A stretch of DNA of 64,000 nucleotides from Haematococcus lacustris. Its lineage: Eukaryota > Chlorophyta > Chlorophyceae > Chlamydomonadales > Haematococcaceae. The translations under genes were made by a program, and so were the position numbers. Below, one piece after another: positions 34,146-45,444 of this stretch (the first letter of the stretch is position 1; each line of letters starts with the position of its first letter). The notes under the pieces are model-generated. The model worked only from the letters and a program-made list of their open reading frames with translations, was not told where the DNA came from and made no database searches. The stretch spans positions 11,996,409 through 12,060,408 of the forward strand of contig JASKMD010000017.1 in the NCBI GenBank assembly GCA_030144725.1. The letters are read 5' to 3'.

Positions 34146-37100
34146 ATGCGTGCCACCTTAGTCGATTTGTCTGAGGAGGAGCGACAGGAGCTGTGGGAGA
34201 CGTTCCAGGTCCTGGTGCAATCTCAAGCCAGCAACAAGCAGGGTGGGTTGGAGAGAGGCCATGCTGGCTAGCCATTAAGCCATGCCCCGCCATCTACACT
34301 TAAACAACAGCTTCCTCCTGGATGAGTTCCCTGGTTTATATAGGGTTTGTGTAGGGCTTAGATGAGGGAGGTTGGGGTGCTTAAATAGCATGTGTTGGGG
34401 AACTGCCTCAGAGCCAGGGGCCAGGGCCATAAATGCAAACAGCAATGCCATGCTGGGTTGCCGGAGCTGCCTAAGCTTACAGTGTGTGCCAGGGACCCAT
34501 TCGAGCTGTCATTGGCTTGTGCATGTCATTGGCTTGTGCATGTCAGTCATGCCCTGTCACAGGGGTCACAGGGGTCAATAGGCGGCAGGCATCAGAGTAG
34601 GTTGAAGGCGCCCTTGCCATGTGTGTGAGAGGTACGCCACACAGACAAAAAAGAACCCCTGGTGAGGGGACTTGACTATGCCTATGCGTGGTACGTGTTG
34701 CCCGCTGGGCTGGTGAGGGAGGTGAAGCCCACCAAACAGTAGACCAGACAGAAGCACAACCAGAGGACCAAACAAGAGCTTACAGTAGCTACACTGTTGA
34801 CACCAGAAGCAGCAGCACTGGGGGCTGCATGCAGAGCTGGAGGAGAGCCGCAGGGTAAGGTACCGTAGCCTTCATGACCAACCGAACAGCAGCTGAGGCA
34901 GAAACATTGAAGACAGCAGCCCCCTTCTGTGGTCATCGACTGCATCAGGGGCGGTGTCATCATCATGGCCTCCAGCTTGCACCAGCCAGTGGGAGCTGCT
35001 GTAGGCATAGCATGGCGTGATGGCGAACAGTTGCCACCCAGCTACTACTCAGCTACTACCCAGCTGCTACCCAGCCACCACCAGTTGACAGTGTAGTGCT
35101 GGTTAGTTGAGAGTCAGCCATATCCTGAGGTGTGGCCATGTGACCAGGCTGCCAGGTGGAAGCCAGCCGGGGCTAGGTTGCCAGTAGTTAAAAAGCTGGC
35201 AGTCTTGAGCGCCCACAGCCCAGGTTGCAAGGCAGCCTCAAGGGCGGCAAACAAGGAGTGGGAGACGGTGCGCATGCTGCATGGAATTCCCACCCTCCCC
35301 AGCCTGCTGAATGACATGACATGGGCACCAGCTGTCCGCTGGCCAGCTGTCTGCTGCGGCCGATGGCCTGTGTACAGCTGGGGCCTAGCCGGGGTGTAAA
35401 GTGTGCAGGCCCAGCATCGCTCCAGGGTCACGATGGTAAAAGGTGAATGTCCACCACCCTCCTGGCACCTCAGGTCCTCACCCTCCCCTGTCCTAGCCTG
35501 CGCTCTGCACTGCTCATCACTGCTGCTGCCGCTGCCACCATCCTGTTGGTGCGGATGGTGGTGAGGAGCATTGCTGTTGGGACCCGGTCACTATGCAGAC
35601 ACCCTGGACTGGACAGGCATTGTGAAGGCCGCCGACACCGTTCTAGGAGCCGGCAAATACAGGCAAGTGCTGGGGCAGGGCCCTGGAGGCTCGTGGCTGC
35701 TAGTGATGGTTGTACCGCCACCTCCCCGGATCAGGAGCATCAGGCGCCAGCAAGATGGCTCACTGGATACTAACCACTAAGTAGTTCGCAGTCAATCAAT
35801 CAGTTACATGTAGGAGGTCACTCCACATCATCCAGCACCTGCTGATGCCATCAGCAACATCACCGTCATCACCATCATTGCAACAGTAGCTACCGTCACA
35901 AATGCCACTACCATTACTACATCATTATGGCAATCAACATCAGCAGCAGCAGCACAAGCAGCATTTGTCGGCATCTTGACAAGGAGTGCGCAAGGCAGGT
36001 TGTGGGCGGCATGCTGCCCTCACAGCCCGCACTGCCATGGCCACAACACCCACCCTGGCCTGGGCAATGACACCAGCAGAGCACATCAGGCACTGCCATA
36101 ACCACCACCACACACCAGCCAACAGTGAGGGGCCCACAGTAAGGGGCCCACAGTGAGGGGCAGGAGCTGCTGCCAGGCGTGCAGCAAGCATCCATGCAGT
36201 CAGCTTGCGCTAGTGTAAGCACCAATTCCTGCCCCTCAGCCACCATCAGCACTGCTGCTGATGGGGTTGTACAAGCAGCAGCTCGTGCCAGCGTATGGGC
36301 CGGGGTCCAAGCTAGGGGTAGGGTTTGCCCAGTGTTTTCTGTCTGTGTTGCTGCGCAGCATGCAGAGCCTGAAGCAGGCCTTGACAGCGATGGACTTGAA
36401 CAAGAACGGCAAAGTGGGTGAGGCCCCTGGTGGTGTCTGGTGCTTGCCTGTTTGTTGATGACCACGGTGTGCAGCGCTGCATCGCAGCTTGTCAAGCCTA
36501 ACTGAGACAAACTGCAAGGGATGGGCCAGTTTGGCGCTACACTGCATTGCGTTGCTATGCTAGAATAGCAACCCCAGGACTGACTTATCATCATTACCAT
36601 CATCTTCAGTACATCATTGCATTACTGCATACGTTCTACTTGACATTCATATTGTTGAGTATTACGTTCACACACATGCTGCAGCACATGAAAGGAAAGG
36701 CTTGACCAGTTCAGGCTCACTTGAGTGACATGTGAGGGTCCTGATGAACATGCTATGGTACAGACGAGATAACAAACAACAAATAACAAACAAACGATGA
36801 AAATGATTTGGCACAAACCTGGGTTCTGTGTGACTGATTGCAGGTAACCTGGACGGAGTTCAGGGCCTACATGAGCGCCAACTGGTCTGCCAGCAAGACC
36901 GCGGACAACATCATGCATGCAGCACCAGGGGCGGTGGGTAGCCTCACGCTGCATCACCCCTGCTACCATGGCAGGCCCCCTTCCCTTGTGTGCCTTGTAT
37001 TCAGTTAAACACAACTTGTTCAACATGGAACAACATGTTTGACTGTGCCTTATATACAGACTGTGCAGTGGCTTTGCCAGCTGCAGTTGTGGTTTTGCTT

Positions 37101-40100
37101 AGCCGTTGAGCCGCAGCCCAGCAGCCACACCAGCACTGCCAGTGACGGCACACCCAACAACCTACAGCACCCGGCACTCCAACACTCTACAGCACTCTGA
37201 CCCCTACGTCCCGACCCCTGCTCCCAGCATACCCCTGGGCCCCGTCTCTTGCCTGACCCAGACCATGGCGCGAACCAGAGTAGAGGTGCCTTGACTGCAC
37301 CCAGGTCCTCACTTAGGGCAAGCTCTGGGGATTGGGATTGTGGGGTGGGCTGGCGAGGCTGGGTGGGCAGGAGGGCGGGTAGGACGGAGGGGGGTGGGCA
37401 GGAGGGAGGGTGGGCAGGAGGGGGTGGGCGGGAGGGTGAGCAGGAGGGGGTGGGCGGGAGGGTGGGCAGGAGGTAGGGGTGGGGGCTCCTGTAGCATCAC
37501 ACCTGCTGCAGTGTGAGGTGGCAGCCTTGGCACCACAGGGAGGGTTGGGACACCCAGCCAGCCACCTGCTGCCACCTTGGGCCCATGGCATGTTGTGTGC
37601 TGCACCTCCCCAGTTCCATGAAGACATGATCACCATTGACGGCAACCTGCGCATCGTGGACTTGTTGAAACACTACCGCCGCCGCATACTCATGGAGCGG
37701 GTGCTCAAGGTGAGCTGGGGCAGGCCCTCACCTAGGGTAGTCAAGGTGGCCTAGCCTGCTGTGGCACCACAGCCGACTCAGGCCGCCGGCTTAGGCCTGC
37801 TTGGACCCGACTGGTTCTGCTCTTACTGCCCCACCCTCTTACTGTCGTGCTCTTACTGCCCGTTGCGCTGATGCCTAAACATCCAGGAGCGCTGCTAGAC
37901 AACAGGCAGGCAGGCAGGGGGGGGGGGGCCTAGGGACCAGGGGTGGGAGTCCAGGGGCTGCCCTGCTCACTCCTGCCCTGCTCACTCCTGCCCTGCTCAC
38001 TCCTGCCCTGCTCACTCCTGCCCTGCTCACTCCTGCCCTGCTCACTCCTGCCCTGCTCACTCCTGCCCTGCTCACTCCTGCCCTGCTCACTCCTGCCCTC
38101 CCTCCTTGTCCTTGCCACGCCCTGCCCTGCCCCTGCTGCGCTGGCCTGGGCCTTACCCTTCATGCCCTGCCCCTTGCCTGCTGCCTGGTCACCCTGCTGC
38201 CCTGACACACCTGGCATCAGGGGGAGTCGGCCAAGATGGAAAAGTACAAGCCCAACGCCTTTGATCCTGATCCCACTACCAACCTGGGGCGTACAGCATC
38301 GATGCGCAGCCTGGCTCTGCTCAAATCTTCTAGAACAGCGCCCGGTGAGTGACGTCACACTAACACAGGATACTTGGCTGGTAATAATTCCTTGAAAAAC
38401 GAGTACCCGCTCATGTCACCTTGCATGCATCCCAGGCATGCCCTCGTGCTCTTCACTCTCCGTGCACTCCATGCTGCCACACCATGGGCATAGTGGCATG
38501 ACCAGTTTGCCATCTGTCTATGGCTCTGTAACCCAGCAGACATGCTTCACCCCATCTCAACTGCGCATGCTTTCTTGCAACCCATGTCACACCCTTTCTA
38601 TGCCATGCCACAGTGTGCCAGCAACCATGATAAGGTATTGGGTCAGGGTCTTGGAAGTGGCTGTGTTATTGTAGCGCATAGTTCATTCCCATTCCTCCTT
38701 TCTTCTTCCTGTCTTTATCACAGTTTGTTTTGCTGTGTCGCCTGAAACAGGCCCAGAACCCACCTGTGCGCCTGCCTTGGGAATTGATGAGGGGCCTGAA
38801 GAGCCTGATGACGAGGATGCCTCCTATGGCGACCTGTCGGCACCAACCTTGTATGAGCAGGTCAGCTGCTGTCACCCAGGCATTGGCAACCTTGTCCAAC
38901 CACCCCTTGTTGATCCTAGCATTCTGGCCACCTTTGTCACCCCCGCATCTGGCAATATGTTCCAGCGCCAGACCCACATGTTTCTGACACATGCATAGAG
39001 CAAGCACAGGCAGGAGGCTGTTGTGCAGGGAACCTGTCAGAGAGAAGGCGCCGCACCTCAGGGAACCAGAAAGAGGGAGGGAAGAGTGGGTTGCAAAAAG
39101 GGTCAGAGAGCAGGGCGGTGATGGCACCAGTGCTTTCATGCTGGCTCTTCTTTGGCTGGTGGTGTCCAGGGCCGCGCTTACCTTCACACCTGTGCGAACC
39201 TGCGCTCCAGGTGTTGGGCGGCACCACCATAGCTCGCGACCTTCAGCATGGATCCTGCCTCAGTTTTACCTCCGTCGAGCCTGGCGCTCGCTTGCTTGCA
39301 GCACAAGCCAGCAAGCCTGCAACATACAGCTCGGACGGTCGCCCCTTGCATTTGCCGGACGGCCCTCCTGCATCAAAACCAAGCAAGCTACAACCTGCAG
39401 ATGCCAGCGAGTGCGGCAATCACCGACAAACCCCATCCCCGTCTCCTCCTCTCACAACCTCGTCCAGCCCGGAGCCAGCATTACAAACTCACGCTAAACA
39501 TCACACAAAGATAACGTCGGCGGACTCGGCAGGGGTATTGAGCGGCTCGGTGTTTGCGCAGACCGGCAAGCGGAAGGTGCCATGGGAATCCAACGCCGTA
39601 CGCTCCGGGCTGCTGGACGTAAGCAGGGACGCCAGCGCGACGCTGAGCTGGTCCGGGGGCCAGGGACCCGGAATGCTGCTGCCCCTCCCGACCAAAGCCG
39701 CTGCCGCCACCGCCAGCGCGCCCACGCCGGGGCTAAATGGCTTTCGAAGACATGTGGCGTCGGACTTGGCATCGGGAGAAGCGCCCAACCCCACTCCAGG
39801 CATCAGCCTGCCTGCACTAGGTACACGAGCAACCGCAGGGCATGTCCCTGCGCGTCAATCCGTGGAGTTCACTGCACGTGCAACAGCAGTGCCGGCTGAG
39901 CCCAAGGCAGGAACTCTCCCATCGCTGCCCATGCTCCCTCATGCCAGGAAGGTGGGCCTGGGAGAGTCAGCCCCAAGCAGCAGGGTGCAATGAAGGAGGC
40001 GGAGGGAGTGAGGCTGCGATTGAGTGTGCCACTAGCCTTCAGCCAGACCCAGGGTTGACAGGGAGGGAGGGCACATGAGTGAGTCTGCAAGTGTCTCACT

Positions 40101-40786
40101 CACCAGGTGTGTTGCAGCCACATGAGGTTTGCCTTCCTGTGTGTTTGCCCTCCTGCAGGAAGCTGACCAAGTTGACCTACATGCAGTGGGTGGGGATGTG
40201 GACGCTGGGATTACTGGTAACCTGAAGAAGCAGGTGAATGGAGGGCTGCTCGGCCATTCTCATCACAGACATTTAGTGTGTTTCTTTTTTAGCGTGCAAG
40301 TGTGACAGGAATGACTCTAGGGGCATGTGTTCCCACACGCCATGCCACCATGCCTTCCCACCTGCCATGCACTGGTCCAAGCAAGCGTGCAAGGAGGAAG
40401 CTAGTATGCCTGCTGCCACCCCTGCAGGTGGGGGCCATAGGCAGCAGCATCAAGGTCACCGTGGGCTCCCTCTTCCGCTCCATGGTGAGTGGCTGGGAGC
40501 CCTGCTCTGCCTCCAGCCAGTGCACCTTAGAAGTGAACGTGTGTGATGTCAGGGAGGGAATGGAGTGAACCAGTAGGGACGGGGTTTTTTAAGCAACACA
40601 GGGGCAGGAGGGTCTGGCAAAATTACTGGTGTCAGTCCCAAGGAGTGGCTACCCGGGTGGTCCTATTGATATTTTTCTTCTTGTTTTTTATTTCTACTTG
40701 TCCCTGGGTAGCTGTCCCATCACGAGATCACGCCGTGGCACAGCCTTGGAACAGCAGTGGTCATCATCTCCACCTTGCTGCCATGA
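34146..40786 (+). CDS. EF-hand protein with long low-complexity central exon
   Basis: Eleven exons: 34146-34242, 35599-35662, 36359-36413, 36844-36933, 37614-37709, 38221-38344, 38751-38860, 39211-39951, 40159-40233, 40428-40484, 40712-40786; 527 aa with all phases consistent. The second intron starts with GC (TACAG|GCAAGT). N-terminus: LSEEERQELWETFQVLVQSQ, then a degenerate and a canonical EF-hand (AMDLNKNGKVTWTEFRAYMS; loop ligands Asp, Asn, Asn, Glu present). Next TIDGNLRIVDLLKHYRRRIL, an acidic region (PEEPDDEDASYGDLS), and the 247-codon exon rich in Ser/Pro/Ala/Thr. The end VTVGSLFRSMLSHHEITPWH followed by AVVIISTLLP is hydrophobic and may be a membrane tail. It is a probable calcium sensor of unknown family. 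An alternative end splices from within the last exon to a phase-0 exon at 41336-41642 ending GGPSTRKAY. The first exon is tentative. Confidence 0.7.
37000..37045 (-). repeat. Short 3'-end relic of the dispersed element (copy 4)
   Basis: Contains CAACATGGAACAACATGTTT and flanking bases, identical or nearly so to the terminal part of the element copies at 21 kb, 48.8 kb and 55.7 kb. It sits in an intron of the EF-hand gene. Confidence 0.6.
37959..38098. repeat. 15-bp tandem repeat CTGCCCTGCTCACTC, ~9 units
   Basis: Perfect tandem units in the intron between EF-hand gene exons 37614-37709 and 38221-38344. The period is a multiple of three, so both strands stay open, but no start, splice or family supports coding. 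Confidence 0.97.
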
Positions 40787-42954
40787 CTAGCATGCCAGGT
40801 GTCGAGTGCGCCATCATGCTCGGCTCCACCTCATCTGTTGCCTGACCCCTGTGCCATGGTTGGCTTGACAGCCATGTGTTGATACATGCTGCCACAGCCT
40901 ATGGTGGCCCTGGTACACAGCATCACAGTGTTACAGTGTTTCACACGCCCGCACAGTGTTACAGCACAGTGTTGTAGCACACTGTTACAACACACGCATG
41001 CACAGTGTTGCAGCCCAGTGTTGTACACAGCACAGGCTGCGGGTGCTGTGCCTTGCACCAGTGATCTCACAGCTGCCTGTAGCCCAGGGCCTGGGTACTC
41101 CCTGCAGGCATACCTGCACCTGCCACCAGGCGACAGATGAGGGGAAAGAGGAGGTGGAAGCAGACATACCAGCAAACCCATCAGGCTGCTCAATGCAGCA
41201 GCAGCAGCGGGGTGTGTGTGTAGGCGTGTCTGCCTGCTGCTCCTGCAAGGCCACCTTCTAGGTCACCTGCAGAGCAAGCTGTTGTGAGCCAACACGTGCT
41301 GCTGCTGCTGGTTGCTTGCTGCCTGGCACTGCTCAGGCTGGTGGGCTGGGATTCAAGCAGACTGAGGGCACTGGTGATGCTGGCTACGGCCCAAAGCGGC
41401 CTGGGCTTGCTGGGCTACCTCCGCTCCAAGACGCTCCTCATGTACCTACGGAAGCGACTGAACCACCCAAGCGTGGCGTGCGCCATGGCCCCAGCAACGC
41501 GATGCCGCCCAAGGGCGCAAGGAAAACCGGTGGCGTTGAGCGCTCGATGGGGAGCATGGTGCGCCTGCCCCCCACTGCTATGTCGGGCTTCAATGGACCG
41601 GCCGGCAACCCGGGAGGACCGTCGACCCGGAAAGCGTATTGACCTAATGCGCAGGCATGGCATGTACGCTTGCTGCGGGCGATAAGACACATTTGAGAGG
41701 CATAATAAAGCGAATTAAGCGCCCGGCAGTGCACATTGGACGCTGCCGCTTGCATGCAGCTTAGTGAGGTCCGCACTCTGCATCAATTGATTGGTCTTTG
41801 CCCATTGCCTGGTCGCTTGTCACCGACCAGCTGTATTCTTGTCAACATGGGTGAGTGGTAGGTGCACCAGCATGGCAAGACACAGGGTGCGTGGCATTGA
41901 GGGATGCATACGGACATGTTAGATTAGGCTAAGCTATTTGTACCTCGCACACTACTCACCTTGTGTTAGGCGTAGGGTGCGGCCTTATCCTCCCTGCACT
42001 GTGCACACCGAGCTTTCACTTGGCACATGGCTCAAGCGTGCAAGCAAGTGAGTCCCACGAGTTCTGACACCCATAGCAGCAGCTTTTGACGTTATAAATG
42101 TGCAAGCTGCACCGCCAACAGTCTCAGAAGCAATGAGCACGGCTAGTATCACCGCACACCACTACCTGAAAACTGCCCCAGGTGATTCGTGACTAATACG
42201 TAACTGGTGTAAATTCACTGCAACGTTTCACGAAAAATTGTAATTGTCACAAGCTTGATACTTAAGTGGTCAAATCTAGCAATTGACACTGCGTTAGATA
42301 GAACACACTCGTATCCATTAGACAGGCACAGCAGGACGCTGAAGCAGGCGCACTAAATGCTTTGTCGATCGATTCAATAAGTGGGCGTCATCTGCGTGAA
42401 GATGACCGATCCCATGTTAGAAACGCCCGACCCCAATGCTATAGCGGTAGCCTACCAGGGCGAAGCTGGCCAGTGAGGCTTGCCCCAGGCCCTGGTCACC
42501 AATCCCTTTGCATAAGCAATACGGTCAAGATAGCGGACAAACACAAACATAACACACATCCGACAACAACAACACACCCAAAGCACATGCACAACTCCTC
42601 GCCACTCAAATGTGTCTTGAGGGCCCTGACTACTGTCAGAAGAAGGCATAGAGGTGAAGGCAGGTCAGGCAGGTACCTCAGTTTGTTGATCCTGCTACCA
42701 GCTGCCTACCTCCTTGTGCAAGGCATGCCAGCCAGCACCCTAGCAGCATGCTGCCATGCACCTCAGGGTCTGACAGGAGGTATGTCAGGCCACAGGGCCA
42801 CCGTCAGCTCAATCTGCCTCAAGCTGCCAGGCTCCTGGTTCCATATGTGTGCTGGCTAACACCCTGGCAGCAGCCTGCCTGGGTAGGCGCCCCACTCCCC
42901 ATCCAGCCTGGCCCCTGCCCCTTGTCCCCTGCAGCTGCCTGCCTCCTGGCCAGC
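40787..42954. other. Interval between the EF-hand gene and PGL
   Basis: 41336-41642 reads as a clean exon after an AG acceptor (GLGFKQTEGTGDAGYG... to GGPSTRKAY and a stop) and may be the true last exon of the EF-hand gene. 40912-41030 is a degenerate CACAGTGTTACAG repeat. TGTAA occurs near 42206 and 42240. From 41650 to 42954 I see no exon. Confidence 0.45.
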
Positions 42955-44423
42955 TCATGTGGTGCGAGGGAAAGCCTTGCGGTCCTCCCAGTTGCTGATG
43001 TCCAGCTTCTGGGCGCTCTGCACGTCCAGGAACCAGCGCAGGGTGCCCTGGGAGGGCCGCACCAGCTGGGCCGGCAGCGCCCCAGGCAGCGCCTGGATCT
43101 CCAGGATGCGCTGCACAACCTCAGCCTGAGGTTAACATACACACCGCAGTGCAGAGGTGGTGGGAAAGCAGGGGCAGGGGGAGGGGGAGGGGGAGGGGGA
43201 GGGGGAGGGGGAGGGGGAGGGGGAGGGGGAGGGGGAGGGGGAGGGGGAGGGGGAGGGGGAGGGGGAGGGGGAGGGGGAGGGGGAGGGGGAGGGGGAGGGG
43301 GAGGGGGAGGGGGAGGGGGAGGGGGAGGGGGAGGGGAAGGGGAAGGGCTGCCATGCTATGCATGCATTGAGCTGCCTGCCGAGACTGCACGGTGCCTGGC
43401 AAACATGTACATGTACAGCAGATGAGTAGCCACCCTACTGCAGTGGGCAACCAGCTGTGGCCTTATTGCGAGTGTAGGCACAAAGCTAGCCATTGCCCAA
43501 AGGTGCAGGCAGCAGTCACAACACACCTTTTCCTCCCCACTGGCCACGAAGATGATCTCCTTGGCTGCGTTGATGACAGGCAGGGTGAATGTGATGCGCT
43601 CAGGAGGCGGCTTGGGGGAGTTGCTGACTGGCAGGACCCAGCCGCTGGTGGCAGCAGTCTGAGGTGCATTGGGAAACAGGCTGGCAATGTGGCCATCTGG
43701 CCCTGTGCCCAGCAGCATGAGGTCAAACACTGGGAGGCCGTCGCTGTTGCGCGGCAGGATGGTGGTGGGGGTGCCTATCAGCATGCCCTCATAGTGCTTG
43801 GCAGCCTGGTCCACAGGTACGTTCTCCAGAATGGCATGCTGGTTAGCGGCGGGGATGGGGACCTTGGACAAGAAGGCTGTGCAGGCTCCCTTATGGTTGC
43901 TGTCGGGGCTGGTGTGGGGCACGTTACGTTCGTCCACGTAATAGATGTGCCATTTGTCCCAGCTGCTAATCTTCTTGCTGTCCGCTAGCCCAGACAAGAA
44001 GTTGAGCAACGAACCGCCCGATAGAACCAGCGTGAAGCTGCCCTTCGCCTTAATGGCTGCCTCCGAAGCCTCCGTCACAGCCTTCACAATCCCCTGCTCT
44101 ACGCCAGCCTTGGAGAAGTGCAACACAATATTGGCATCGCCCTCCACGCTAGGGTACTGGAATTGGTGCGCCTGAACGTCCACTCCTGCCCCCTTGGAAG
44201 TAGAGATGGGGGACACGATGCCAGACGCCATGAGGTGTGCGCCCATCACAGGGGGGACGCCACCAATAGCCCGCCCCGCGTCTCTCCCATTTTCAGGAAT
44301 GATGTTGATGATGTGCGTCGGCTGGTTTGCTGGCGATGCAGCTGGACTAACGGCGGCTCGCCGCTGTGGGAGCCGTGTGCATGCGAAACTCTGCACCCCA
44401 GCAGGGAGCTGCAGCGTGCGCAT
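42955..44423 (-). CDS. PGL: 6-phosphogluconolactonase, probably plastid-targeted
   Basis: Two exons (minus): 44423-43527 and 43125-42955; 355 aa, junction in phase 0. Residues 1-50 (MRTLQLPAGVQSFACTRLPQ...) are basic and lack acidic residues, as in transit peptides. The glucosamine/galactosamine-6-phosphate isomerase fold follows: SFTLVLSGGSLLNFLSGL, WDKWHIYYVDERNVPHTSPD, SNHKGACTAFLSKV, FDLMLLGTGPDGHIASLFPN, ERITFTLPVINAAKEIIFVA, and the C-terminal LPAQLVRPSQGTLRWFLD. It hydrolyses 6-phosphogluconolactone in the oxidative pentose phosphate pathway. About 70 residues between the leader and the fold (MGAHLMASGIVSPISTSKG...) are longer than in cytosolic enzymes. The intron holds a (CCCCCT)n array. 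Confidence 0.92.
43171..43347. repeat. (GGGGGA)n hexanucleotide array, ~29 units
   Basis: Near-perfect array in the single PGL intron (minus-strand RNA: CCCCCT), 45 bases from the downstream exon's acceptor. Because the sense strand is pyrimidine only, it may act as an extended polypyrimidine tract. Confidence 0.97.
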
Positions 44424-45060
44424 TGGGTTTGTGCCTGGCCTCCTTGCACTTTGTCTCCTGTAGGCCCCATAGCATCGCCGTCCTTGCGGAAACTGCCTTA
44501 ACTAATTCCTGCGCCAAGTCAAGTCGTGCGATTTAGGGCCAGCACAGGGCATCTAGCAGCCTCCTTCATCTATGCACATCGAAGCAGCGGTACCCCCCGC
44601 AAGCCAGAGGCAGGAAAGAGCAGAGCTAGAGGCAGGAACGAAGAGCCTCCTGAGTTGCCTATTCGATGGCGAGCACGGCCTGACAGGCCCTCAACAATGC
44701 TACATGGACAGTCGGTCTGGACAACCTTTGCGGCAGAGTGCGGCTGAGCTTTGGGCACCCTCGCCACCTACATGCCTTGACGTACATGCCATGCCAACAC
44801 CTCCCTCATCGACCTGCAAAGGCAGAATAAGGTCCCATCACTAGCAGTGGTGACTTGTCTGTATGGAGGCCTGCATTGGTGTCTGTGCGTGTGTGTGGTG
44901 GAGGGGGAGGCATGGTGTTGCATTGTCCTAGGCGATATCCATGTTGTTGGCTTGCTGTTGGACTGCCCCGCTACCCACCTTCCCAGTGGGCACCTCAGCC
45001 CATGCGCTGACGCATGGCCACATGCCAGGGCTACCCCCTTGCTTGCATAGTGGAGAGGAA
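44424..45060. other. PGL upstream region and a Fanzor-like end
   Basis: Promoter side of PGL. 44796-44815 (CACCTCCCTCATC) resembles the complement of the Fanzor right terminus. No gene is supported; weakly open frames occur on both strands without motifs. Confidence 0.4.
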
Positions 45061-45195
45061 AACGGCTGCGCAGCGCAGTGTGGCAGATGTTGTTTGATGC
45101 CTTGCTGACTGCAATGACCACAATCTGCACACAGCACTAGGGACGTTTACCACGGTATCATAAGACACACAGCTGCGGCTGTGTCATGCAGCACC
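45061..45195 (-). mobile_element. Isolated 5' end of a second Fanzor copy
   Basis: Minus strand 45195-45061 repeats the first exon start of the adjacent full copy: MLCADCGHCSQQGIKQHLPH here versus MLCANCGHCSQQGIKQHLPH at 48401, together with ~58 bp of shared upstream sequence (CTAGTGCTGTGTGCA...; GATACCGTGGTAAACGTCC). After HLPH the sequences differ. It has the same orientation and lies directly downstream of the larger copy. Confidence 0.8.
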
Positions 45196-45214
45196 TTGGC
45201 CCTCAACCTTGAGC

Positions 45215-45444
45215 CTTCATTGCAGTCGAACACACTAACTTGTGACCACTGCAAAACAGTGTTTTTTCTGTGTGGTGTTCCCATCGCATGGCATGCTCAT
45301 GGCCTACACATGGCATACACATGGTCATGGTCGCCTACCACCTACAGCATTGCCTGACCCGTTAGGGCTACACCGTAGAGTTGGCATGACAAAACATGCA
45401 CTAATTGAAAGTTGATGACAGCATCAAATGGGGGGGGGCACACC
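45215..45444 (-). ncRNA. Candidate omega-RNA region at the Fanzor right end
   Basis: About 230 bp downstream of the Fanzor stop. Blocks such as AGTGCATGTTTTGTCATG, CAACTCTACGGTGTAGCCC and GGTCAGGCAATGCTGTAGGT recur in the same order in copies at 2706-2914, 7587-7861 and 62660-62795, although those have lost most of their coding part. The GCTATAGCC/GGGTCAGGC portion can form short hairpins. In known TnpB and Fanzor systems the guide scaffold lies at exactly this place, overlapping the ORF end and reading towards the element's end. Function is inferred from position and conservation only. Confidence 0.45.

Noticed and set aside
41284..41685. Plus-strand frame MSQHVLLLLVACCLALL... resembling a signal peptide
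   Set aside because: It overlaps the better exon 41336-41642 in another frame, and the leucine run comes from CTG repeats.
44526..44844. Short plus-strand frames upstream of PGL
   Set aside because: No start context, splice continuity or motif; probably promoter and 5' UTR sequence.
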